Origin: Prevotellaceae bacterium UBA3627
GTDB taxonomy: Bacteria; Bacteroidota; Bacteroidia; Bacteroidales; Bacteroidaceae
Assembly (NCBI GenBank): GCA_002373375.1
Contig: DFLE01000025.1
Location: 1 to 52,017 of the forward strand
DNA: 52,017 nt
Direction of reading: 5' to 3'
Shown: positions 27,001-33,735 of the stretch, in pieces
How the letters are laid out: every line of letters starts with the position of its first letter
Position numbering within the stretch: the stretch's first letter is position 1
Translations under genes and position numbers: made by a program
Notes under the pieces: model-generated
What the model was told of the DNA's origin: nothing
Database searches by the model: none
What the model saw: the letters and a program-made list of their open reading frames with translations, nothing else

Positions 27001-27268
27001 CATCCATGTCATTCATCAGTACGTTCAGGTAACTGTCAGATGACGGCAACCCATGGCTCAGTCCATACAATTGTGACAGGATACGCATCTTCATCTCCTC
27101 TGTAGCCTTGTTGGTAAAGGTCACAGCCAGGATGTTCTCATACGCATAGGGATTAAGCAAAAGTAACTTTATGTATTCAATGGTAAGTGTAAACGTCTTA
27201 CCACTGCCAGCACTGGCTTTATATACCGCCAGTGTCGGTTGGGGAGTCAAGGGGTGTTCTTCAGTCAT
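24026..27268 (-). CDS. addA: AddA-like UvrD/Rep helicase-nuclease subunit
   Basis: A 1080-residue superfamily 1 helicase with a C-terminal nuclease. Walker A is ASAGSGKT (18-25), Walker B is MIDEFQDTS, motif VI is LLYVAMTRA, and the C-terminal PD-(D/E)XK motif is RPDRVI...IVIDFKFG (near 1036-1043), followed by QVRHYKQLL. With AddB it forms the ATP-driven double-strand-break resection complex. The first gene of the unit, it has a leftward -7 box 26 bp before its start and faces the divergent WalJ-like gene. Confidence 0.95.
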   Translation of the reverse strand: MTEEHPLTPQPTLAVYKASAGSGKTFTLTIEYIKLLLLNPYAYENILAVTFTNKATEEMKMRILSQLYGLSHGLPSSDSYLNVLMNDMDVNEEFVRKQAGKALSLLLHNYHFFRVQTIDTFFQGVLRNLAKELGLNANLRVGLNNEQVTDQAVDQLIDGVTSDKKLLDVVVRYMKDRLDDDKSWNVIADIKRFSGTIWSEVYKQHRKKMDVVFANDAFFDEYRKELTTLRNKLEGKYSKEGQDVLDIVTNAGLDIDNDFKGKGRSIMNYFKKLSNGEFAASNVRNKTVEACMDNVDAWVAKNSDNEQEVRDLVESTLIHKLRTIEGFRPDDACKYNTAQATLRHLNDLRLLKRIEDCAKQLNASVGRFMLSDTQTLLKDVMEDSDSPFIFEKIGARLEHIMIDEFQDTSTVQWKNFRVLLEDCMARGCSNLIVGDVKQSIYRFRSGDWRLLNNIENEVPSDQISFHPMTTNWRSTRNVIEFNNAFFGKAAEIEVNNLLPYSSERAQELKKAYADVKQDVPASKPQEGLVHIELLPEDMYDEMCERTLDTIISLVEGYGIKQSDIAILVRNGNEISKIAEYIEETGAGIKIVSAEAFRLDASKAVNTIIDAMTLLAHPNDSVARASLSRNVTDEQLQAFDEEYDTLTDMSLHDMAETLLRLFALGEITKEGAYVTKFFDYLHDFTADMTPVLEDFLSAWSDDICNKTIQTAECDGVRIMTIHKSKGLEFKHVILPYCDWKLNPTHAVMLWLHSDEMPFSKLPIIPVDYYSVNTLMDTLYKEDGIEEHIQTVVDNLNLLYVAMTRAAHSLFILGKRYKPSARSKGDENPKATIRSKIIEDVIKCLPDKINGVPMHIDGIEDASQPLTLTYGQLTDMRKDVEEKTSASPVATDIATSPVNVFDIIPQQIDVPVLSYENKVEYRQSNESRRFLDDSIDDNDRQHYIRIGTIMHQIFSRIHTLDDVEPTLRNMETDGLLYDDSLTKEDLLAQLRQKFQKPLVREWFAPKWTVRNECSLITKDGEYRPDRVITDGKETIVIDFKFGKPHDEHREQVRHYKQLLEETGLPNVKGYLWYVSLNKEVEV

Positions 27269-27294
27269 AGTCTGAATAATTCTTAAAATATAAG

Positions 27295-27302
27295 CAAAGG
27301 TA
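27295..27302 (-). promoter_or_regulatory. -7 box for addAB
   Basis: The minus strand reads TACCTTTG, matching TAnnTTTG; the -33 region is poor. The leader would be about 20 nt. Confidence 0.6.
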
Positions 27303-27311
27303 AGTTATTTT

Positions 27312-27343
27312 TTTGGATAAACCGCACTTTTTTGGTACTTTTG
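27312..27343 (+). promoter_or_regulatory. Promoter of the WalJ-like gene
   Basis: TTTG (27312-27315), 20 bases, then TACTTTTG (27336-27343). The leader is about 13-15 nt. It overlaps the upstream region of the divergent addA promoter. Confidence 0.75.
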
Positions 27344-27363
27344 CATAAAATATAAACTAAAAA

Positions 27364-28167
27364 ATGCTTAAATTCATTTCACTGGGCAGTGGCAGTAGTG
27401 GCAACTGTTACTATCTCCAGACTGATAATGACGCAATGCTGATAGATGCCGGTGTGGGTATTCGCTCTGTTAAGAACCATTTGCATAAGTGCGGTTTGAG
27501 CCTGAGTAATGTGAAGCGCATACTTGTAACCCACGACCACGCCGACCACATAAAGGCCGTAGGCGTAATCAGCAGCGAATTCAATATACCTGTATATGCC
27601 ACACAAGAAGTACATGCAGGAATAGGGCGCAACTATTGCGTGCCGAAAAAGATACCCTCAGACAACTGCAGACTGATAGAAAAAGACAAGTCTCAGGTGA
27701 TGGGGGAGTTTGTTGTTACTCCGTTTGCCGTGCCACATGATAGTTCTGGCAATGTAGGATTCCGCATTGAGGCTGATGGCGTGGTGTTCTGTCTGATGAC
27801 GGATGTAGGCCATGTGACAGAGCAGATGCAGCATTACATAGGAGAGGCCAACTATCTTGTTATAGAGGCCAACTATGATACGGAGATGCTGCATGGCGGA
27901 ACATATCCCGCACACCTGAAAAGCAGGATAGACGGTCCTACGGGACACTTGTCAAACAAGGACTGCGGAGAGGCTTTGGCAAACTATGCTACGGCAAATC
28001 TCAAACATGTGTGGCTGTGTCATCTCAGTGAGGAAAACAACCATCCTGTGTTGGCGCTCAAGACCATAGAGCAGACACTCAGGTCATACGGTCTGGTGAT
28101 GGGTAAGGATTTCAAGGTGGAGGACCTGAAGCGTAAGACTCCGTCTGAATTCTTTGAATTGGTATAA
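27364..28167 (+). CDS. WalJ/YycJ-like MBL-fold metallo-hydrolase
   Basis: A 267-residue metallo-beta-lactamase-fold protein. The metal motif HxHxDH is His57, His59, Asp61 and His62 (VTHDHADH), preceded by the LGSGSSGNCYYL turn found in the WalJ/YycJ group, and followed by later metal ligands in HDSSGNVGF and CHLSEENNH. WalJ proteins are exonuclease-like and linked to DNA replication or envelope stress in other bacteria; in this phylum the substrate is not established. Neighbouring addAB on the divergent side is consistent with DNA metabolism, but that is only context. Confidence 0.88.
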   Translation: MLKFISLGSGSSGNCYYLQTDNDAMLIDAGVGIRSVKNHLHKCGLSLSNVKRILVTHDHADHIKAVGVISSEFNIPVYATQEVHAGIGRNYCVPKKIPSDNCRLIEKDKSQVMGEFVVTPFAVPHDSSGNVGFRIEADGVVFCLMTDVGHVTEQMQHYIGEANYLVIEANYDTEMLHGGTYPAHLKSRIDGPTGHLSNKDCGEALANYATANLKHVWLCHLSEENNHPVLALKTIEQTLRSYGLVMGKDFKVEDLKRKTPSEFFELV

Positions 28168-28228
28168 TTAAACCTTTCCACCCGTAAGATAGTCAATAAT
28201 AATGAATGATAATTAAATGTATAAGATA

Positions 28229-28609
28229 ATGAAAAAGACACTATCCTTATTCATAATGCTCATGGCTATGAGCATGAACATTATGGCTGAGCCGGCAATC
28301 TCTTTTGAGAAGACATCACACAACTTTGGCACATTCTCTGAGGCTAATGCCACTCAGAAGTGCACCTTTACTTTCACCAATACAGGAGACAAGCCTCTTG
28401 TCATCAATCAGGCTGTTGCATCATGTGGTTGCACAGTGCCTAAGCACACAAAGACACCGGTTGCTCCTGGCGCTAAGGGAACAATAGAGGTTGTGTATAA
28501 CGGTCAGGGTAAGTTCCCTGGACACTTCAAGAAGACCATCACGGTACGCTCTAACGGCACCCCGGAGATGGTAAGACTTTACATAGAAGGAGACATGACA
28601 GAGAAATGA
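28229..28609 (+). CDS. DUF1573 periplasmic protein
   Basis: A 126-residue exported protein: signal peptide about 1-21 (ending MAEP), then one DUF1573 Ig-like (ASPM-SPD-2-Hydin type) domain. The pattern FEKTSHNFGTF, FTNTGDKPLVINQAVASCGCT and TVRSNG is diagnostic. The start at 28229 gives a normal signal peptide; an ATG four codons upstream is possible. The gene ends with ATGA, overlapping the start of the RelA/SpoT gene by four bases. Function is unknown; partner binding outside the cytoplasm is typical of the fold. Confidence 0.85.
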   Translation: MKKTLSLFIMLMAMSMNIMAEPAISFEKTSHNFGTFSEANATQKCTFTFTNTGDKPLVINQAVASCGCTVPKHTKTPVAPGAKGTIEVVYNGQGKFPGHFKKTITVRSNGTPEMVRLYIEGDMTEK

Positions 28610-30798
28610 TATTTGACAGCAGAGAGAAAGACAAAGCTCTGAGCATAATAAACAGTCTCAGAATACGTTTGAATACGGCGTTGCTTCCCGACGACGAAGG
28701 GAGGTTGCGCCGTATTCTTTTTACTGCAATCAGGGAGGGACAGATAGACAGGGACACCTTTGGGCTGAATCCTATCCTTATGTCTATGCAGACCGCCTAT
28801 ATTGCCGTTAATGAGATAGGATTGCGTCGTGACAGTGTGATAGCCACGCTCCTCACGCCTCTGGTGCTTAATGATACCTATACGCTTGATGAGGCGGAAC
28901 GTGATTTCGGTGCAGGACCGAAGAATATCTTGCAAGGTTTATTGCACGTACAGGAACTTTATAAGAAGACTCCGGTCATAGAGACAGAGAATTTCCGTAA
29001 TCTGCTGCTCTCGTTTGCGGAGGATATGAGGGTTATCCTCCTCATGATAGCTGACAGGGTCAATGTGATGCGTGAGATACGCAATGTGACGGATATTGAG
29101 TCACAGCGACGTGTGGCAGAGGAGGCAAGCTATCTTTATGCCCCATTGGCGCATAAGCTGGGTTTGTATAAGTTGAAGAGTGAGCTTGAGGACCTGTCAT
29201 TGAAGTACCTTGAGCATGACGCATATTATCATATAAAGGAAAAACTGTCTGCCACCAAGCGTGCGCGCGACAAGTATATCAATGACTTCATCGGACCTAT
29301 CCGTGAGAAGTTACAGGCAGCCGGACTGCGCTTTCACATGAAAGGGCGCACCAAGTCCATTCACTCCATCTGGCAGAAGATGAAGAAGCAGCGGTGTCCC
29401 TTTGAGGGTGTCTATGACCTCTTTGCCATACGTATCATCCTTGACAGTGAGGGAGAGCAGGAGAAAAAGGACTGTTGGCAGGTTTACAGCATTATCACAG
29501 ATATGTACCAGCCTAATCCTAAGCGTCTGCGCGACTGGCTCAGTGTGCCAAAGAGCAACGGCTATGAGTCGCTTCACATCACGGTGCTCGGTCCGGAGCA
29601 GAAGTGGGTGGAGGTACAGATACGTACCGAGCGTATGGATGAGATAGCAGAGCACGGACTGGCAGCCCACTGGCGTTACAAGGGTGTTAAGGCCGGTGGC
29701 GGCGGCATGGAGGAATGGCTTGCCATAGTAAGGCGTGCGTTGGAGGCTGGAGATGACATGCAGGTGATGGACCAGTTCCGCATGGACCTTTATGAGGATG
29801 AGGTGTTTGTGTTCACTCCTAAGGGAGAAATAAAGAAATTCCCTATGGGAGCTACTGTGCTTGACTTTGCGTACCTTATACACTCACGCATAGGAAACCA
29901 GTGCGTAGGCGCGCGTATAAACGGTCGTAATGTGCAGATACGTGAGGAACTGCATTCTGGTGACACCGTGGAGATACTTACCTCTGCTCAGCAGAAGCCG
30001 AAGCGTGACTGGCTGCAGATTGTTAAGACATCTCATGCTAAGAGCAAGATACGCCAAGCCATCAAGGAGGCGCAGGCTGCTGACGGACTGTATGCGAGGG
30101 AGGTGTTGTACCGTCGCTTCAAGAACAGGAAGATAGAGGTTGACGAACCACTTCTGCAGCAACTGATAAAGAAGATGGGGTATAAGGAAGTGTCAGACTT
30201 CTATATAGCCATAGCCAATGAGCAACTTGATGTGCTAACTGTCATTGACCGCTATCTGGAACTGAAGAATCCTCAGGCCTCGGCAGGCGATGACGGCGAG
30301 GGCGCACCTCGTAAGAGTGCGTCTGAGTATGTCATGAAGGAGCGTCGTGATGATGATGTGCTTGTTATAGACCGTAACCTGAAAGGGGTGGACTACACTT
30401 TGGCAAAATGCTGTAATCCTATATATGGTGATGATGTGTTCGGCTTTGTCACGGTGTCGGGCGGCATAAGGATACACAGGCAGGATTGTCCTAATGCACC
30501 TGAGATGCGTTCGCGTTACGGCTACCGTATCGTCAAGGCCCGTTGGAGCGAGAAAGGTTCAGGTCGTTATGATATTACCATGCAGGTGATAGGCAATGAC
30601 GACATCGACATAGTAAACAACATAACGTCTGTAATATCAAAAGAGGAGAATACCGCTTTGAGATCCATCAATATTGACAGCGATGACGGACTCTTCAAGG
30701 GGGTCATTACCGTGGCTCTGGATGATACCTCTCGACTGGAGGCTCTTATCCGCAAACTGCAAAATATTAAGGGCGTAAAATCTGTGAAGCGTATGTAG
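28606..30798 (+). CDS. RelA/SpoT-family (p)ppGpp synthetase, hydrolase site lost
   Basis: A 730-residue long Rsh protein. Domain order: HD-like (about 60-165), synthetase (about 235-360, GRTKSIHSIWQKM, YDLFAIRIIL, GYESLHITV, EVQIRTERMDEIAEHG), TGS (about 400-465, DEVFVFTPKG) and C-terminal ACT (about 650-725). In the HD domain the metal pair normally in LLHDVVEDT reads LLTPLVLND (82-90), and DRLHNMR reads DRVNVMR, so hydrolysis is unlikely. It should act mainly as a synthetase, like RelA, with another enzyme in the genome degrading the alarmone. Start codon overlaps the DUF1573 gene, implying coupled translation. Confidence 0.92.
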   Translation: MIFDSREKDKALSIINSLRIRLNTALLPDDEGRLRRILFTAIREGQIDRDTFGLNPILMSMQTAYIAVNEIGLRRDSVIATLLTPLVLNDTYTLDEAERDFGAGPKNILQGLLHVQELYKKTPVIETENFRNLLLSFAEDMRVILLMIADRVNVMREIRNVTDIESQRRVAEEASYLYAPLAHKLGLYKLKSELEDLSLKYLEHDAYYHIKEKLSATKRARDKYINDFIGPIREKLQAAGLRFHMKGRTKSIHSIWQKMKKQRCPFEGVYDLFAIRIILDSEGEQEKKDCWQVYSIITDMYQPNPKRLRDWLSVPKSNGYESLHITVLGPEQKWVEVQIRTERMDEIAEHGLAAHWRYKGVKAGGGGMEEWLAIVRRALEAGDDMQVMDQFRMDLYEDEVFVFTPKGEIKKFPMGATVLDFAYLIHSRIGNQCVGARINGRNVQIREELHSGDTVEILTSAQQKPKRDWLQIVKTSHAKSKIRQAIKEAQAADGLYAREVLYRRFKNRKIEVDEPLLQQLIKKMGYKEVSDFYIAIANEQLDVLTVIDRYLELKNPQASAGDDGEGAPRKSASEYVMKERRDDDVLVIDRNLKGVDYTLAKCCNPIYGDDVFGFVTVSGGIRIHRQDCPNAPEMRSRYGYRIVKARWSEKGSGRYDITMQVIGNDDIDIVNNITSVISKEENTALRSINIDSDDGLFKGVITVALDDTSRLEALIRKLQNIKGVKSVKRM

Positions 30799-30850
30799 CG
30801 TCTCAAGTTTTCATCGCACAGTATATATACAAGGGTGTGACGTAGCTTTA

Positions 30851-30936
30851 ACAACGGATTTCACGGATTATACGGATTGATAACCTGCTGATAATCAGCA
30901 ATGGCAAAAATCCGTGTAATCCGTGAAATCCGTTGT
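30851..30936. repeat. Long inverted repeat between rsh and DUF4301 genes
   Basis: Arms 30851-30878 and 30909-30936 are 28 bp with one mismatch and are built of three ACGGATTnn nonamers. The 30-base loop carries the palindrome TGCTGATAATCAGCA (30886-30900). Lying between convergent genes, it may end both transcripts, although no long T run follows. Confidence 0.9.
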
Positions 30937-30953
30937 TTGCGTTTATAAGACTC

Positions 30954-32471
30954 TTATTGGTGCTGTTCGCGCAGCAAGTCATTGACGGTCTTCACAGGGT
31001 TGAATGTACCCAATGGCACTTCCACGAAGACTGTTGACCAGTCGCTCATCGCTCCGTTCCATAATCCTGGCAGCTCAAGAGCTTTCAGTTCCTTGCCGCC
31101 CTTTGACTTCTCAGATATGAAGCCTGTTGTAGGGTCAACAAAGTCTGGCAGGTTGAACGGCTTGCCTTGGTAGTCGCGTACGGCGCATACGAGGTCAACG
31201 GGATTGAAGTGTGTTCCCTCGGTGAACATACGCAGATATTCCTTGTTTGACTTGTCTATCTGGCTGCTCTCCAGTATCTGTAGGGAAACGGTGCCGTCTT
31301 GGTTGTAGGTAAGGAATGGGCCGCCACCTGGTTCGCCCACGTTCTTTACCACGCCGCAAACGCGCATAGGACGGTTCAGTTTCTTCTTCAGGTATATTAC
31401 GAGCTCAGCGTCCTCCAGGTCCTTTATGTCCTGTTTTCTGCAGCATAGCTGTTGCTGTACGAAGCGTATTATCTCCTCAAGCTTGGCATGGTCATAGCGT
31501 CCGCTTTCCAATACTCTCATATACTCGAAAGCCTGCTTCTGCAGTGTAACCAGTACGCCGGCTATCACTTGCTTCCACTCAACGGTCTCAGGTTTCAGTC
31601 TGTCAGGTACCACGTTGTCTATATTCTTTATGAATATGATGTCTGCAGATATCTCGTTGAGGTTCTCAATGAGTGCTCCGTGGCCACCAGGACGGAATAG
31701 CAGTGAGCCGTCGCTGTTGCGGAACGGAGTGTTATCGGCATTGGCAGCGATGGTGTCTGTAGATGGCTTCTGCTCAGAGAAGGTGATGTTGTATGTCACG
31801 CCGTATTTGTCGGCATACTGCTGCATCTTCTCAGCCACACGCTGCTTGAACAGTGGCAGGTGCTCGTGGCTGACGGTGAAGTGTACGTTTGCCTTACCCT
31901 TGGAGGCAGCGTAGAGTGCGCCTTCCACCAAGTGCTCCTCCATAGGTGTGCGTGAGCCTTCCGCATACTTGTGGAACAGCAGCATACCCTTAGGCAACTG
32001 ACCGTAGTTCAGTCCGTCGGCATGCAGCATCTGTGCAGCCACGGCTTTATAGTTGCCTTCGCTTATAAGAGTGTCGATGTCCTTGCCCAGGTTCTTCTTG
32101 CAAGACTCGTTGAGAGCATCATAGAAAGCGAAGCTCTTGATGTGTGCGAAGTATATCTTCTCAAAGTCGGTGGTAGGCACGTCATAGTCTGCATCGACAA
32201 AGGCAAACATGTCCTTGAACATACGTGATGCAGCACCGCTGGCAGGAACGAACTTTACTATCTCCTTGCCCTCGGCCTTATAGTCTTCCCATGCCTTTAC
32301 ATAGTCTTTCTGTTCGCTTGCCGTTGGCGCTATGATGCCTTTGCCTACGGCTGCTGCCGCCTCAAGGCGCAGAAAGGGGAATCCTGTCTCAAACTGTTTC
32401 AGCTGTTTTTCAATCTGCTGCTCACTTATACCTTTGGCAGCTAATTGTTTTAGGTCTTTTTCTTGTAACAT
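30954..32471 (-). CDS. DUF4301 family protein
   Basis: A 505-residue cytoplasmic protein of the DUF4301 family, widespread in Bacteroidetes. The stretch FVPASGAASRMFKDM (near residue 75) resembles a nucleotidyltransferase-like phosphate loop, and FRPGGHGALIENLN is highly conserved in the family. The catalytic role is not established. The start at 32471 (MLQEKDLKQL) is preferred over an upstream ATG at 32504, because the promoter -7 box at 32494-32501 would place the transcription start after that codon. It converges on the rsh gene across the long inverted repeat. Confidence 0.85.
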   Translation of the reverse strand: MLQEKDLKQLAAKGISEQQIEKQLKQFETGFPFLRLEAAAAVGKGIIAPTASEQKDYVKAWEDYKAEGKEIVKFVPASGAASRMFKDMFAFVDADYDVPTTDFEKIYFAHIKSFAFYDALNESCKKNLGKDIDTLISEGNYKAVAAQMLHADGLNYGQLPKGMLLFHKYAEGSRTPMEEHLVEGALYAASKGKANVHFTVSHEHLPLFKQRVAEKMQQYADKYGVTYNITFSEQKPSTDTIAANADNTPFRNSDGSLLFRPGGHGALIENLNEISADIIFIKNIDNVVPDRLKPETVEWKQVIAGVLVTLQKQAFEYMRVLESGRYDHAKLEEIIRFVQQQLCCRKQDIKDLEDAELVIYLKKKLNRPMRVCGVVKNVGEPGGGPFLTYNQDGTVSLQILESSQIDKSNKEYLRMFTEGTHFNPVDLVCAVRDYQGKPFNLPDFVDPTTGFISEKSKGGKELKALELPGLWNGAMSDWSTVFVEVPLGTFNPVKTVNDLLREQHQ

Positions 32472-32493
32472 AGTATTATATTTGGTTTTCAGG

Positions 32494-32525
32494 CAAAGAT
32501 ACAAAAAGTATCTTGAATAAGCAAA
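32494..32525 (-). promoter_or_regulatory. Promoter of the DUF4301 gene
   Basis: On the minus strand TTTG (32522-32525), 20 bases, then TATCTTTG (32494-32501). This excludes the upstream ATG at 32504. Confidence 0.8.
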
Positions 32526-32565
32526 TTTTTTTTCAGGAGTTTGGGAGTTTAGAAGTTAAGGAGTT

Positions 32566-32666
32566 AAGTAGTTAAGGAGTTAAGGAGTTAAGACATTACG
32601 TCTGCTGTCCAACAAGTCAAATACATAAGTCTTCACTCCTTAACTCCTTAACTCCTTTAACTACTT
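32566..32666. repeat. Hairpin-forming GTTAAGGA spacer repeat
   Basis: Left arm 32566-32592 (tandem GTTAAGGA octads) pairs with right arm 32636-32666 (CTCCTTAA octads), with one extra T as a bulge. The outer right end overlaps the stop codon of the DUF362 gene at 32661. It separates the DUF362 and DUF4301 genes and may act as a terminator. Confidence 0.8.
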
Positions 32667-33623
32667 GTCCAGATTTATCAGTTTGTATTTCTTTGAGCCC
32701 AGTCCTATCTTCTCTGCATAGTCTGTGATGTAGGTGCCGTGCTGGCGGTTGATGCGCTGGATTAGCGGCTTGTTGTCATCGCCGGGCTTACCTTGGTAGT
32801 TGAACACCTTGTCAAGGCATGCCTGGTCTACAGCCACAGGGTCGAGTGATGCCATGATGCCCATATCCTGCAACTCTGGTTTTGCCGGGTGACCGTCACA
32901 GTCGCAGTCCACAGACATGTTGTTCATAATGTTGATATATACCACTTGGCCTGAGAAATAATTGTGTACGGCCTGTGCCGCAGCAGCCATAGACTCAAGG
33001 AACAGGTCTTGTGTCTCGCCCTTGGCAAGATAGTCTGGTGTCCATGCTAACTTCGGGTCGTCGGTCTTGCCTGCAGTGTGTATATAGCGTTTGCCTGCAG
33101 TTGATGCCACACCTATGCTGGCATTCTTCATTACACCGCCAAATCCGCCCATGGCATGTCCCTTGAAGTGGGCAAGGTTTATCATAAAGTCGTAGTTGGC
33201 GAGATGGTCGCCTACTATGTCGTACTTCATGTGCGTCTTGTCCTGTACAGGTATGCGCATCTGACCGTATTCATCCATTATGTCCACGGCGAAGAGAGAG
33301 TCGAAGCCGTGCTCATGTATGGTCTCCCAATGCTTGTTTATGTCCTGGCGTGTACCGCCGTATGCTGTGCAGCACTCTACTATAGTGCCGTTAACCTCAT
33401 CCACGAGGTTACGTATCAGCGTAGGCTTCAGGTAATGGGTGTTGCCGCCCTCGCCTGTGGAAATCTTTACGGCTACGCGCCCACGAGGCTTCACGCCCAG
33501 CGCCTTGTATATCTTAACTAATGACTCAGGTGTTATCTCCTTTGTGAAATACACCTTGCTCTGTGACATTGCTGCTAATGACATCATCAGCAACACTGCT
33601 AAAAAAGTTGTCTTTCTTTTCAT
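32661..33623 (-). CDS. Exported DUF362 protein
   Basis: A 320-residue protein with a signal peptide (about 1-20, ending AMSQ) and one DUF362 domain, seen from FTKEITPESLVKIYKALG to the MINLAHFKGHAMGGFGGVMKNASIG core (about 148-171) and DPVAVDQACLD. The CDCDGHPAKP cysteines (about 240-249) are conserved in this subgroup, but no ferredoxin-like Cys cluster is fused. Biochemical role unknown. It starts 112 bp after the TonB-receptor gene on the same strand with no promoter box between, so the two may be cotranscribed. Confidence 0.85.
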   Translation of the reverse strand: MKRKTTFLAVLLMMSLAAMSQSKVYFTKEITPESLVKIYKALGVKPRGRVAVKISTGEGGNTHYLKPTLIRNLVDEVNGTIVECCTAYGGTRQDINKHWETIHEHGFDSLFAVDIMDEYGQMRIPVQDKTHMKYDIVGDHLANYDFMINLAHFKGHAMGGFGGVMKNASIGVASTAGKRYIHTAGKTDDPKLAWTPDYLAKGETQDLFLESMAAAAQAVHNYFSGQVVYINIMNNMSVDCDCDGHPAKPELQDMGIMASLDPVAVDQACLDKVFNYQGKPGDDNKPLIQRINRQHGTYITDYAEKIGLGSKKYKLINLDK

Positions 33624-33665
33624 GGTTGTAAGTTAGTTGTTGTTTATAGTTTTTTATAGTTTTTT

Positions 33666-33719
33666 TATAGTTCCTATAGTTCCTATAGTATCTATAGTTA
33701 CTATAGTATCTATAGTCCC
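33666..33719. repeat. Six 9-bp TATAGTnnn tandem units
   Basis: Exact 9-bp period from 33666 to 33719, each unit TATAGT plus three variable bases, with less regular TATAGTTTTTT units upstream from 33645. It fills the spacer between the TonB-receptor and DUF362 genes. Confidence 0.9.
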
Positions 33720-33735
33720 TATAGGATTTATTCTT

